Shown here: in pieces, positions 1 to 8,538 of the stretch
How the letters are laid out: the number at the start of each line of letters is the position of its first letter
Position numbering within the stretch: the first letter of the stretch is position 1
Source: Terriglobia bacterium
Lineage (GTDB): Bacteria; Acidobacteriota; Terriglobia; Bryobacterales; Bryobacteraceae
Reading direction: 5' to 3'
DNA length: 64,000 nucleotides
Assembly: GCA_020073145.1 (NCBI GenBank)
Contig: JAIQFS010000007.1
Location: 62,001 to 126,000, forward strand
The notes under the pieces: generated by a model
Told to the model about the DNA's origin: nothing
What the model saw: the letters and a program-made list of their open reading frames with translations, nothing else
The model's database searches: none
Program-made: the position numbers and the translations under genes

Positions 1-903
1 ATCTGGTCCGAAGCGTTCGGCACGGAGTTTATCGCACTCGATGCGCCCGGCGCTTCCGAACTTCCACCGCGTTGGTGGGAGTTGAGCCGTCATCGGTGGC
101 ACGAATTATTCGAGGAGCATCGGCTGGACTTCATGGTGGTGCAGTTCCGGAAGCTGATCGAACGCCTTGAGCGGCTCACCTCAAAGAATTTCGATCCCGA
201 TCGGCTGCGCACTCTGATGGACGGCGTGAACCGCCAGGAAGAGTATTTCGAGGAAGTCCGTGATCTGATATGCACCGCTCCGCAGACTCCGGTTCGCATG
301 CAGGAGCAGGTCAGCAACGTCATGGCGACCCAATGGCTGCGCGGGTCGGAATGGGCCGTCTCGCATGCGAAACGATTTCGCGATGAAGTGAAGGCGCGTG
401 TCGGACGGGGCATCGCCGCATGCCCTGTGGAGCGGCTGCGGCTCATGTGGATAGGCGCCGGACTCTGGCACGATATGGACTTCTATTCGGCTTTCGAAGC
501 TGAACATGGAGCCGTGTTTGTCTGGTCCATGTATCTCGCGTTCGGACCGGACGGTTACATTCGTTATGGTCTGGACGATCCGCTGAAAGCGCTTGCCAGC
601 CGCACAGTCAGTATGAATGAACAATTGCACAACCCACCGTGGGCGAACGAATGGATCGTGGACCAGGCGAGACAGCATCGCATCGATGGGGCTCTGGTTT
701 TGACTCCGCTGGGTACGCGCCCCTCGGCGACTGGAAACCGGTTCATCGAACTTGCGCTCGAACGCGCCGGCATTCCTGTATTGCCGGTTTTTGCCGATAT
801 GGCCGATGCGCGAGGCTGGGACCCGGCGGGTATGCGTCGCAAGGTAGCACAATTTCTCGAACAGCGGGTCGCGCCCGCCGTGGCCGGAAGGAACGGGGAT
901 TGA
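1..903 (+). CDS. 2-hydroxyacyl-CoA dehydratase / benzoyl-CoA reductase subunit-like protein (5'-partial)
   Basis: The reading frame is open from the first base, so the gene enters from upstream and only its last 300 codons are seen. A helical stretch around codons 40-85 (LERLTSKNFDPDRLRTLMDG, then VNRQEE) matches the helix-rich segment between the two Rossmann-like halves of HgdB/BadE-type subunits. The C-terminal part (DGALVLTPLGTRP, ending in a helix MRRKVAQFLEQ) fits the family's last domain, where substrate and a [4Fe-4S] cluster are normally held. In the family these proteins catalyse ATP-activated reductive dehydration of 2-hydroxyacyl-CoA or ring reduction. The cysteine-bearing N-terminal half is outside the window, so activity cannot be judged. 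It is translationally coupled to the transporter that follows (4-bp overlap). Assignment rests on remembered family pattern, not on a search. Confidence 0.6.
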   Translation: MWSEAFGTEFIALDAPGASELPPRWWELSRHRWHELFEEHRLDFMVVQFRKLIERLERLTSKNFDPDRLRTLMDGVNRQEEYFEEVRDLICTAPQTPVRMQEQVSNVMATQWLRGSEWAVSHAKRFRDEVKARVGRGIAACPVERLRLMWIGAGLWHDMDFYSAFEAEHGAVFVWSMYLAFGPDGYIRYGLDDPLKALASRTVSMNEQLHNPPWANEWIVDQARQHRIDGALVLTPLGTRPSATGNRFIELALERAGIPVLPVFADMADARGWDPAGMRRKVAQFLEQRVAPAVAGRNGD

Positions 904-2111
904 CCATTCGTCCGCGCCATTGGACGACCTCCGTCGCCGCCGTGATCCTCGCCATGATGGCGATCCAGATGTCGAGTCTTGGCTTTTCGCCGCTCTTGCC
1001 GGCCATTCGCATAGACCTTGCCGCCTCTTACTCGCAGATGGGACTCTTCACCGGGATGTACGGGCTGATCGCGATCTTCATCAGCCTGCCCGCGGGAATC
1101 CTCGCTGCACGCTTCGGCGAAAAACGAATGCTTCTGAGCGGGCTGATAGTGACCGCCGTGGGTCTTGCGAGTCTTGGCGTTGCGCATAGCTACGGCGTCG
1201 CGCTCGCCAGCCGCGCGCTTTGGCTCGTCGGCTATCGGTTCGCGTTCATCTGTGTGTTCACCGCCATGGCAGTCGGGACTCCGGAAAAGTACCGCAGCAG
1301 AACGATGGGAACCCTCGGCGCGCTGGCCGCGCTTGCCTCGGTGATTGGCGCACCTTTCGGAACCCGCCTCGCCGAATCGGTCGGCTGGAGAGGCGGAATC
1401 TTCGGATTCGCGGGCATCGCCCTCGCCGGCGGAGCGCTCTTCGCAGCACTTTACTGGCCCGCCGCAACTGGCTCGGCATCTGCCGGGGGAGCTCACGGAT
1501 ATGCCTTCACTCCCGGACCTGTGTCTGCAATGCGCAATCCCGTTATGTGGGGGCTCATCTTCCTGGGCCTGATCAATATGGGCGGCTTCAGCGCTACATT
1601 TTTCGTCCCCTACGCGGTGGAGAGCGTCTTCGGTCTGAACGCGAGAGAATCGGCGGCCATCATCAGCTCCAGTTACCTTTTCAGCATCTTCCTCAATCTG
1701 ACCGTCGGTTGGCTGTGCGACCGTTATTCCCGTTGGAACATCATGATCGTTCTGGCAGTGCTGCTGGTTCCCGCCAGCTTCGCCGTGCTGTCGCACGATC
1801 TGCTTGTCTTCCGGATCGGCGTTGTGCTGGTAGTCTCGCTCGGCCACGCTGCGACGAATCAGATCTACGCGATCTGCGGCTCTGTCCTGGCCCGGAATGA
1901 GATTGGCACCGGAATGGGCATTGTCGGCTTGGGTAGCGGTATCTTCGGCTACCTTGGCCCGCAAATGCTGGGCTACCTGCGCGACTCCACCGGCGGTTTT
2001 ACAGCGGGTTGGCTCTTCGTGGCATTTGCTGCCGTGGTGTCCCTTGCCGACCTATTGCTTCTCCGCAGCTGGAGTTCTCGCTCCCGCACCGCCCAGTTCA
2101 TTGCGAACTGA
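900..2111 (+). CDS. MFS transporter
   Basis: A 403-residue hydrophobic protein with about 12 predicted membrane segments. The loop after TM2 (about residues 65-70, LAARFGEKR) is the MFS motif A region, and the matching loop in the second half reads GWLCDRYSRW, so both six-helix halves are recognisable. The major facilitator superfamily moves small solutes by proton or sodium symport, antiport or uniport in the inner membrane. The substrate cannot be read from sequence. I chose the TTG at 900, which overlaps the stop of the preceding gene in a TTGA arrangement and has a GGAAGGAA-like ribosome site 8-10 nt upstream. The coupling suggests it carries a substrate or product of the dehydratase-like enzyme; that is inference. 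Confidence 0.85.
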   Translation: MTIRPRHWTTSVAAVILAMMAIQMSSLGFSPLLPAIRIDLAASYSQMGLFTGMYGLIAIFISLPAGILAARFGEKRMLLSGLIVTAVGLASLGVAHSYGVALASRALWLVGYRFAFICVFTAMAVGTPEKYRSRTMGTLGALAALASVIGAPFGTRLAESVGWRGGIFGFAGIALAGGALFAALYWPAATGSASAGGAHGYAFTPGPVSAMRNPVMWGLIFLGLINMGGFSATFFVPYAVESVFGLNARESAAIISSSYLFSIFLNLTVGWLCDRYSRWNIMIVLAVLLVPASFAVLSHDLLVFRIGVVLVVSLGHAATNQIYAICGSVLARNEIGTGMGIVGLGSGIFGYLGPQMLGYLRDSTGGFTAGWLFVAFAAVVSLADLLLLRSWSSRSRTAQFIAN

Positions 2112-2319
2112 CCCAGGCGATCGTCCTCGAGAACTTGGCGGCAAATTCTGCACTGCTCATCGCCAGAGACAAATCCCGGATGGCCGATCGGCACCCCTCA
2201 TAAGCTCAATAAGTCTTTGCAATTAAAGGAGTTCTTGTAATCACTTCACGCCTACTTCACGCTCTCTCTTCCGTGGCGAAGAAGGGGCGAAATAAACCCT
2301 GGCTAAGTTGTCGAAAAAA
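2112..2319. other. Intergenic region, no gene seen
   Basis: 208 bases between the MFS gene and the 3' end of tRNA-Asp. It is less GC-rich than the genes around it (for example near 2205-2240). I see no credible coding frame and no strong hairpin followed by a T-run. Confidence 0.5.
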
Positions 2320-2396
<77 letters not shown>

Positions 2397-2419
2397 GCGA
2401 TGTCAACGTGGATATCTTG

Positions 2420-2448
2420 ATCGTAACACGGCGACTGCGCGCGCGCAA
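2420..2448 (-). promoter_or_regulatory. Probable sigma-70 promoter of tRNA-Asp
   Basis: On the minus strand a TTGCGC hexamer (2448-2443) is followed after exactly 17 nt by TACGAT (2425-2420). This places the transcription start about 15 nt upstream of the mature tRNA end at 2396. The same -10 sequence TACGAT, with the same 17-nt spacing, precedes the initiator tRNA at 14801, which supports both calls. Confidence 0.6.
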
Positions 2449-2473
2449 AAATGCTCTTTGATATGGTGGAGGG

Positions 2474-4270
2474 ATGAAAATTCGCGCGGCCTGCGGCGCG
2501 GCGGTGCTCAGCGCGTTGCTGGCGGGCGCCGACCGGAAGCCCACTGCGGACGAAGCCCGGACGTTTATCAACGACGCGGAGCGGAAGCTGCTCGCCCTGG
2601 GGGTCGACGCCCAGCGCGCCGACTGGATCAAATCCACCTACATCACCGACGATACCGAGGCGGTGGCGGCCCGGCTGGATGAGCGCGCGATCGCGGCGAC
2701 CGTGGACTACGCCAAGCAGTCCACCCGTTTCGACGGGCTGACGCTCGATCCGGTCACCGCTCGCAAGATGAAGCTGCTGAAGTTGTCGCTGACCCTAGCC
2801 ACGCCATCGGACCCTAAAGAGAGCGAAGAACTGACCCGTATCGCGGCCAGCCTGGAAGGAACTTACGGGAAGGGCAAGTATTGCCCCAGGGGCCCGGAGA
2901 GCTGCCTGGACCTGGAGGCTTTGAGCAAGATCCTGGCCGAGAGCCGCGACCCCAAACAGTTGCTCGACGCGTGGACCGGCTGGCACCTCATTTCGCGGCC
3001 CATGCGCCCGGACTTTGCGCGGTACGTGGAACTGTCGAACCAGGGAGCGCAACAGCTCGGTTTCGCCGACACCGGCGCCATGTGGCGCTCCAAATACGAC
3101 ATGCCGCCCGACGCGTTCGCCCGCGAACTGGACCGGCTGTGGGAGCAGGTCCGCCCGCTCTACCTTTCGCTGCATGCCTATGTGCGCAGCCGGCTGCGCG
3201 AGAAGTACGGCAACCTGGTGCCGGCCCGCGGACCGATTCCGGCGGACTTGCTAGGCAACATGTGGGCGCAGGATTGGGACAACATCTACCCGCTGGTGGC
3301 GCCCGCCAACGCGGATCCCGGCTACGATCTCACCGCGCTGCTCAAGCAGCGCAGAGCCGATTGGAAGCAGATGGTGAAATACGGCGAGAATTTCTTCGTC
3401 TCGCTGGGCTTTCCGCTCTTGCCGCAGACCTTTTGGGAACGTTCGCTATTCCTGAAGCCGCGCGACCGCGACGTGGTGTGCCACGCCAGCGCGTGGGACG
3501 TCGATAACGTGGACGATTTGCGGCTGAAGATGTGCATCGAGATCACCGGCGAAGACTTTCTGGTGGTCCACCACGAGCTCGGCCACAACTTCTACCAGCG
3601 CGCCTACAATGAGCTGCCGCCTCTGTTCCGCGACAGCGCCAATGACGGATTCCATGAGGCCATCGGCGACACCATCGCGCTTTCCGTCACGCCGCAGTAC
3701 CTGGTGAAGATCGGCCTGCTGGACAAAGCGCCGGATCCGTCCAAGGATATCGGGCTGCTGCTTCATCGCGCGCTGGAGAAGATCGCGTTTCTGCCGTTCG
3801 GCCTGATGATCGATGAGTGGCGGTGGAAAGTGTTTTCCGGCGAAATCCCACCCGAGAAATACAACGAAACCTGGTGGCAACTTCGCGAGAAATACCAGGG
3901 AGTCGCGCCTCCGGCGGGCGCGCCGCGCAGTGAAAAGGATTTCGATCCGGGCGCGAAATACCACGTGGCGGCCAACGTGCCGTATATGCGCTATTTTCTG
4001 GCCGACATTCTGCAATTTCAGTTTCATCGCGCGCTGGCGCAAGCGGCGGGGTGCACGGGCCCGCTGAACCGCTGTTCCATCTACGGCAACAAGGCCGCCG
4101 GGAGCCGCCTGAACGCCATGCTGCAGATGGGGCAGAGCCGGCCCTGGCAGGATGCGCTCGAACAGATCGCCGGCACACGCCAGATGGACGCCACGGCCAT
4201 CCGCGACTACTTCGCGCCGCTACAGAAGTGGCTGGACGAACAAAACCAGGGAAAGCCGGTGGGCTGGTAG
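2474..4270 (+). CDS. M2 family metallopeptidase (ACE-like peptidyl-dipeptidase), secreted
   Basis: A 598-residue protein with the M2 zinc site fully preserved: H367-E368-L-G-H371 and the third ligand E395 in FHEAIGD, spaced 24 residues from H371 exactly as in angiotensin-converting enzyme. The segment near residues 500-515 (VPYMRYFLADILQFQF) is also characteristic of M2. Family members remove C-terminal dipeptides from peptides. The N-terminus (MKIRAACGAAVLSALLAG) looks like a signal peptide, so the enzyme probably works in the periplasm or outside the cell. The ATG at 2474 has a GGAGGG site immediately upstream. A TATGGT hexamer at 2462-2467 could be a -10 box, but this is weak. Confidence 0.93.
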   Translation: MKIRAACGAAVLSALLAGADRKPTADEARTFINDAERKLLALGVDAQRADWIKSTYITDDTEAVAARLDERAIAATVDYAKQSTRFDGLTLDPVTARKMKLLKLSLTLATPSDPKESEELTRIAASLEGTYGKGKYCPRGPESCLDLEALSKILAESRDPKQLLDAWTGWHLISRPMRPDFARYVELSNQGAQQLGFADTGAMWRSKYDMPPDAFARELDRLWEQVRPLYLSLHAYVRSRLREKYGNLVPARGPIPADLLGNMWAQDWDNIYPLVAPANADPGYDLTALLKQRRADWKQMVKYGENFFVSLGFPLLPQTFWERSLFLKPRDRDVVCHASAWDVDNVDDLRLKMCIEITGEDFLVVHHELGHNFYQRAYNELPPLFRDSANDGFHEAIGDTIALSVTPQYLVKIGLLDKAPDPSKDIGLLLHRALEKIAFLPFGLMIDEWRWKVFSGEIPPEKYNETWWQLREKYQGVAPPAGAPRSEKDFDPGAKYHVAANVPYMRYFLADILQFQFHRALAQAAGCTGPLNRCSIYGNKAAGSRLNAMLQMGQSRPWQDALEQIAGTRQMDATAIRDYFAPLQKWLDEQNQGKPVGW

Positions 4271-4334
4271 GGGTTGCGGAAAAGGGCCTGGGCAGGCGAA
4301 TCGCCTGGCCCACGAACGACTGGAGGGGGAGTAC

Positions 4335-5300
4335 ATGAAGAGCATCAGGACCGCGCTGTTCTCGGCCGGCGCCGCTGTCTGTGTGGCAATGGGCATTGCC
4401 ACCATCACTGCCCAAACGCCCAAACCCAAACACGTCAACCGCGTCATTGACCTGCTGGAGCAAGGCCAGCCCGTGTACTACACCGGCTCGCATTCCGGCA
4501 CCGAGGGCACGTTCGAGCAGGGCAAGAAGGACGCCCAGACCTACGCCGACTACATCAGCTACGACATGGAGCACGCCCCCTTCGACGTGCAAGGTCTCGC
4601 CGAGTACATGAAAGGGCTGGCTGCCGGCGGCCCCACCAAGAGCGGACACCGCACCCCGGCCGTCATCGTCAACGTGCCGGTCAACGGCACCGATGAAGCC
4701 ACCGTGCGCGCCAATGCCTGGATGTTTCAGCAGGTGTTGGCCACGGGGGTGCACGGGATCATGCTGACGCACGCCGATTCTCCCGGCGCGATTCGCGCGT
4801 TCGTCGAGGCGGTGCGGTTTCCCATCCACAAGCAGGGCGTCGGGCAGGGAATCAGCGAGGGGCGCCGCGGCGCGCACGGGACGGCGACGGCCGCGCCGAT
4901 TTGGGGCGTCTCCACCGAGGAGTATCTCGATCAGGCCGACGTCTGGCCCCTCAACCCCAATGGCGAGCTGGTGCTCGGCGTGAAAGAGGAGGACCACTAC
5001 GCGCTGGCCAACGTCGAAGAGAATTTGAAAGTGCCGGGCATTGCCTTCGCCGAGTGGGGTCCGGGCGACATGGCGCTCTCGCTGGGGGTTCGCGGCCGCG
5101 GCGCGGAACAGGATCCGCGCATGCAGGCGGCGCGCGCCAAAGTCTTTGCGGCGGCCAAGGCCAACAAGATCTTCTTCCTGAATTCGATGAATCCCAATAA
5201 CGTCATCGACATGATCAAGGAAGGGGTCATGCTCGGCCCGGCCAGCCAGCAGGCCGCCGAGATCGGCCGCAAGTTCACGAAGCGCCTGCTGCCGTGGTAG
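4335..5300 (+). CDS. HpcH/HpaI aldolase family protein with signal peptide
   Basis: 321 residues. After a signal-peptide-like start (MKSIRTALFSAGAAVCVAMG...AQT) comes an HpcH/HpaI-type TIM barrel. The catalytic His region is present as YDMEHAPFD, the metal-binding Asp loop as WGPGDMALSLG, and an acidic KEE at the position of the metal-binding Glu. The strand that carries the catalytic Arg in HpcH (VVRPP-type) reads VIVNVPVN, so that Arg is replaced by Asn. Canonical members are cytoplasmic class II pyruvate aldolases, so export plus the lost Arg make a classical aldolase function doubtful. The ATG at 4335 has GGAGGGGGAG upstream. The 3' end overlaps the convergent MocR gene by 26 bp. Confidence 0.8.
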   Translation: MKSIRTALFSAGAAVCVAMGIATITAQTPKPKHVNRVIDLLEQGQPVYYTGSHSGTEGTFEQGKKDAQTYADYISYDMEHAPFDVQGLAEYMKGLAAGGPTKSGHRTPAVIVNVPVNGTDEATVRANAWMFQQVLATGVHGIMLTHADSPGAIRAFVEAVRFPIHKQGVGQGISEGRRGAHGTATAAPIWGVSTEEYLDQADVWPLNPNGELVLGVKEEDHYALANVEENLKVPGIAFAEWGPGDMALSLGVRGRGAEQDPRMQAARAKVFAAAKANKIFFLNSMNPNNVIDMIKEGVMLGPASQQAAEIGRKFTKRLLPW

Positions 5301-6759
5301 CCAGCACCGCGGCCAGCCTGAGGACGCCGTCGCGGATCTGGCGCGGATTCACCGGCGCATAGCCGAGGCGCAGGCCGGGGCGCAGCTTCGCCTGCATCGC
5401 GTAGGCCGAAATGGGCGCTGCGATGATGCCCGCCTTGGCGGCTCTCTCGGAGACGGCGCGGTCGCTCAGACTCTTGGGAAGCCAGCCGACCAGTTGCAGC
5501 CCGGCCTCGGCTGGTTCGACTTCCAGCAGGCCCGCCAGTTCATTCCGTGCTGCCGCTACCAAGGCCTCCTGGCGCTCGGCATAGAGCGCCCGCATGCGGC
5601 GGACGTGCCGCCCAAAATACCCCTCGGATAAGAATTCCGCCGTGAGGGCCTGTTCCAGCGCGGGCGAATGGCGGTCGGCCAGAGCGCGGGCGGAGACAAA
5701 GGCGTCCACCAGAGGCTCGGGCGGCACCAGATATCCCAGGCGCAAGGCCGGCAGCAGCACCTTGCTGAATGTCCCGGTGTACACCACGCGGCCGGCCGTG
5801 TCCAGACCCTGCAGGGCGGGCAGCGGACGGCCGGCATAGCGGAACTCCGAATCGTAGTCGTCTTCCACGATCCAGGCGCCGGACCGGCGCGCCCAGTCGA
5901 GGAGCTTCATCCGCCGGCCCAGCGGCATCGTGACGCCGAGCGGATACTGGTGCGAAGGGGTGACACAGGCCAGGCGTGCGTTGGGGGCGCGGGCTTCCCC
6001 CGCGGCCACGCTGAGCCCTTCGGAATCGATCGGCACGGGGACGCAGCGGACACCGGCCGCCAGGAGCGCGGCGCGCGCTCCGAGGTATCCGGGGTCTTCC
6101 ACCCAGGCGGCGTCGCCCGGATCGAGCAGAACGCGGGCCGCCAGATCGAGGGCTTGCTGGGAGCCCGAAGTGACGATCACCTGGTCGGCCGAGCAGCGAA
6201 CTCCGCGCGCGGCCCGCAGATATTCGGCGATGGCCTGGCGTAGCGGGCGGTAGCCGGCCGGCTCTCCGTACGTCAGCAGGGCGGCCGGCGCGTGGCGCAG
6301 AATGCGGGCCGCCATGCGAGCCCACAGAACGCGGGGAAACTGGTCGAAGGCCGGCACCCCCGGTTGAAACGCGTGCGGCACGGCAATCCCGTCGGCGCGC
6401 GCGGTGCGGGTCGCCGCCAGCAAACGGCCGCGCTGCGACAACAGAGCCGAAACTCGCGGGGCGCGCGCCGGCATGGCCTGCCGCGTCACCCGCAACAGCT
6501 CTTCCGGCAGGGTCTTGGCCACATACGTGCCGGACCCTGCCTTGCCCTCCAGATAGCCTTCGGCCAGGAGTTGATCGAACGCGCCGCAGACGGTGTTGCG
6601 GGAGATCCGGGCGTCGGCGGCCAGCCCACGGGTGGCCGGAAGGCGCACGCCCGGCGCCAACCGCCCGGACAGAATGGCGGCCCGGATTTCGTCATAGAGT
6701 TGCCGCTGCAGCGGCAGGCTCGAACGCCGGTCGAGATGGAGCGCGAGAAATGGCACCAT
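5275..6759 (-). CDS. MocR-type (GntR/aminotransferase) PLP-dependent transcription regulator
   Basis: 494 residues. The N-terminal GntR winged helix includes PLQRQLYDEIRAAIL, followed by LPATRGLAADARISRNTV. The rest is a fold-type I aminotransferase-like domain. The PLP lysine sits in YTGTFSKVLLPALRLGY, and the cofactor Asp/Tyr region is VEDDYDSEFRY. MocR/PdxR proteins sense PLP or a related ligand through this domain and control vitamin B6 or amino-acid genes. It is divergent from a flavin-split-barrel protein of the pyridoxamine-phosphate-oxidase type across a 55-bp gap holding an inverted repeat. That arrangement is typical of MocR regulators. Confidence 0.9.
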   Translation of the reverse strand: MVPFLALHLDRRSSLPLQRQLYDEIRAAILSGRLAPGVRLPATRGLAADARISRNTVCGAFDQLLAEGYLEGKAGSGTYVAKTLPEELLRVTRQAMPARAPRVSALLSQRGRLLAATRTARADGIAVPHAFQPGVPAFDQFPRVLWARMAARILRHAPAALLTYGEPAGYRPLRQAIAEYLRAARGVRCSADQVIVTSGSQQALDLAARVLLDPGDAAWVEDPGYLGARAALLAAGVRCVPVPIDSEGLSVAAGEARAPNARLACVTPSHQYPLGVTMPLGRRMKLLDWARRSGAWIVEDDYDSEFRYAGRPLPALQGLDTAGRVVYTGTFSKVLLPALRLGYLVPPEPLVDAFVSARALADRHSPALEQALTAEFLSEGYFGRHVRRMRALYAERQEALVAAARNELAGLLEVEPAEAGLQLVGWLPKSLSDRAVSERAAKAGIIAAPISAYAMQAKLRPGLRLGYAPVNPRQIRDGVLRLAAVLATTAAGAS

Positions 6760-6769
6760 AAAAATTTAA

Positions 6770-6797
6770 AAAGTGGTTATTTCACAAGAGCCACTTT
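6770..6797. promoter_or_regulatory. Candidate MocR operator (AAAGTGG inverted repeat)
   Basis: A perfect 7-bp inverted repeat, AAAGTGG (6770-6776) and CCACTTT (6791-6797), with 14 nt between the arms, lies between the two divergent start codons. AAAGTGG resembles, from memory, the box reported for actinobacterial PdxR. The repeat surrounds the likely -35 element of the plus-strand gene. Confidence 0.6.
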
Positions 6798-6808
6798 CCC
6801 AGTATAGT
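6781..6808 (+). promoter_or_regulatory. Promoter of the split-barrel gene (leaderless)
   Basis: TTCACA (6781-6786), 16 nt, then TATAGT (6803-6808). The start codon at 6815 lies only 6 nt after the -10 box, so transcription would begin at or next to the ATG. The -35 element lies inside the AAAGTGG inverted repeat. Confidence 0.55.
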
Positions 6809-6814
6809 TCAGGC

Positions 6815-7381
6815 ATGGTGAACTCGCGATCGGAAATTCGACGGCATCCCGAGCGCGGCGTGCCGGAACAGGCCGCCCTCTTTTTGGCGGCCGGGCGCGT
6901 GGCGCATGTGGCCTTCGTCGAGGGAGAGCAGCCCATCGCCGTCCCGTTCGGGTATCAATTCGATCCGGGCCGGCCGGACCGGCTCTACCTGCACGGGTCG
7001 CCGGCCAGCCGCGCCCTGCGCCTGGCGGCGTCGGGAGCGCCGCTCTGTGTCACGGTGACCATCCTGGACGGGCTGGTCTACTCCAAGACGGCGCTCAATC
7101 ACTCGATGAACTATCGCAGCGTGGTCTGTTTCGGGCGCGGACGGCAGGTGACCGATCACGGGCGACAGCAAGCCGTCTATGCGGGCATGGTGGGGCGGTA
7201 CTTTCCGGGGCGCACGGCCGGCCGGGACTACGCTCCGGCCACTCCCGCCCAACTCGACGCCACTCTGCTGGTGGAGGTCGAGATCGAGGAGTGCAGCGCC
7301 AAAACGCGGGAGGGCGGCCCCACCGGCCCGGCGGATCACGATGCCGCGGCGCCCGGCACCTGCGGAGTGGCGCCTCTGTGA
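6815..7381 (+). CDS. Pyridoxamine 5'-phosphate oxidase-like FMN split-barrel protein
   Basis: 188 residues with the flavin-split-barrel pattern: RVAHVAFVEGEQPIAVPFGY as the first strands, LYLHGSPASRALR, and the later NYRSVVCFGRGRQV segment. It resembles the pyridoxamine-phosphate-oxidase-related proteins (often annotated together with 5-nitroimidazole resistance proteins) that sit next to MocR regulators. Substrate and even catalysis are unknown; FMN or F420 binding is an inference from the family. The ATG at 6815 has no Shine-Dalgarno sequence but has a -10 box 6 nt upstream. The C-terminal 30 residues are low-complexity. Confidence 0.75.
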   Translation: MVNSRSEIRRHPERGVPEQAALFLAAGRVAHVAFVEGEQPIAVPFGYQFDPGRPDRLYLHGSPASRALRLAASGAPLCVTVTILDGLVYSKTALNHSMNYRSVVCFGRGRQVTDHGRQQAVYAGMVGRYFPGRTAGRDYAPATPAQLDATLLVEVEIEECSAKTREGGPTGPADHDAAAPGTCGVAPL

Positions 7382-7399
7382 GTTGCTACAATCGCTTTC

Positions 7400-7888
7400 A
7401 TGGCCAACGAGATTTTCGCGGCCTTCGACACCACCGAAGGCCAATTCAAGATCAAGCTGTTTGCCGACAAGGCGCCGAAGACGGTGGAAAACTTCGTCGC
7501 TCTCGCGGACGGCACCAAAACGGGGAAGCCCTTCTACGACGGCACCATCTTTCACCGCGTGATTCCCGACTTCATGATTCAGGGAGGCGACCCGGAAGGC
7601 ACCGGCCGCGGCGGCCCGGGCTACAAGTTTGCCGATGAGTTTCATCCCGACCTGAAGCATGGCAAAGCGGGCATCCTGTCCATGGCCAATGCCGGCCCCA
7701 ATACCAACGGCAGCCAGTTCTTCATCACCGTGGCCCCCACGCCGCACCTCGACAAGCGCCACAGCGTCTTCGGCGAAGTGACCGAGGGTTATGCCGTGGT
7801 CAAGAAGATCTCCGAGGCGGCGCGCAACTCCCAGGACCGGCCGAATAAGGAAGTCCGGGTGAATTCGGTGAAGATCGAGAGAACCTAG
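7400..7888 (+). CDS. Cyclophilin-type peptidyl-prolyl cis-trans isomerase
   Basis: 162 residues, a complete single-domain cyclophilin without a signal peptide, so probably cytoplasmic. The core is intact: [19 protein letters not shown] carries the catalytic Arg and the FMIQGGD strand, and [10 protein letters not shown] and [11 protein letters not shown] follow in the usual order. It catalyses proline isomerisation during protein folding. The start at 7400 lacks a ribosome site, but TACAAT lies at 7387-7392, 7 nt upstream, suggesting a leaderless mRNA. nadD follows after 5 nt. Confidence 0.95.
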   Translation: MANEIFAAFDTTEGQFKIKLFADKAPKTVENFVALADGTKTGKPFYDGTIFHRVIPDFMIQGGDPEGTGRGGPGYKFADEFHPDLKHGKAGILSMANAGPNTNGSQFFITVAPTPHLDKRHSVFGEVTEGYAVVKKISEAARNSQDRPNKEVRVNSVKIERT

Positions 7889-7893
7889 GCGCC

Positions 7894-8466
7894 TTGCGGC
7901 TGGCGATTCTCGGCGGCACTTTCGATCCCATTCACAACGCGCACCTGGCGCTGGCGCGCGAGGCCTTCGAGCAGTTTCACCTAGATCGCATTCTGTTTGT
8001 GCCGGCCGCCCGCCCGCCGCACAAGTCGGGCATCACGCACGCCCCGTACTCCGACCGCGTACGCATGGCGGAACTGGCCTGCGAGGGCAATCCCCATTTT
8101 CAGGTCTCGCGCCTGGAAGAGGAGACCGCGAGTTACTCCATCGACACCATCGCCCAGGTGCGCGCGCAACTGGCGCCCGAGGACGGGTTGTTTTTCCTGA
8201 TCGGGGCCGATGCTTTCGCCGAAATCGAAACCTGGCGGCGCTGGAACGACGTGCTGGCTGCCGTGACGTTCATCGTGGCGAGCCGGCCCGGCCATCGCTA
8301 CCGCGTTCCGAAGGGCGCCGCGGTGGAGCGTCTGGAGACGTTGGCCTTGCCCTATTCCTCATCCGCCATTCGGCGCGCGCTGGCGGCTGGCGCACAGCCG
8401 TCCGAAGTGCCCCCGCCGGTGCTCGACTACATTCGTCTCCACAAACTTTACGGCGTCCAGAGCTAG
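7894..8466 (+). CDS. nadD: Nicotinate-nucleotide adenylyltransferase
   Basis: 190 residues, normal length for NadD. The nucleotidyltransferase motif GGTFDPIHNAH (residues 7-17) and the C-terminal SSSAIRRAL (ISSTxIR-type) motif are both present. LFLIGADAF-like and WRRW segments match the nicotinate-mononucleotide pocket. It makes deamido-NAD from NaMN and ATP in NAD synthesis. The TTG at 7894 is the only start that keeps the first beta-strand (LRLAILGGTF), and it lies 5 nt after the cyclophilin stop, so translation is probably coupled. Confidence 0.95.
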   Translation: MRLAILGGTFDPIHNAHLALAREAFEQFHLDRILFVPAARPPHKSGITHAPYSDRVRMAELACEGNPHFQVSRLEEETASYSIDTIAQVRAQLAPEDGLFFLIGADAFAEIETWRRWNDVLAAVTFIVASRPGHRYRVPKGAAVERLETLALPYSSSAIRRALAAGAQPSEVPPPVLDYIRLHKLYGVQS

Positions 8467-8538
8467 GCTCCCGCCTTGTGCATCGAGCGAAGCGCGGTAG
8501 TTCCGGTGCGCTGCAGGGTAGCAGATGAGTGAACGAGT

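Noticed and set aside
564-1964. 466-codon minus-strand ORF antisense to the MFS gene
   Set aside because: Runs across two genes with clear domains on the other strand, is rich in Arg, Ala, Glu and His and shows no domain; a typical shadow in GC-rich DNA.
1897-2226. Plus-strand ORF at the end of the MFS gene
   Set aside because: Out of frame with the MFS protein and without domain or ribosome site.
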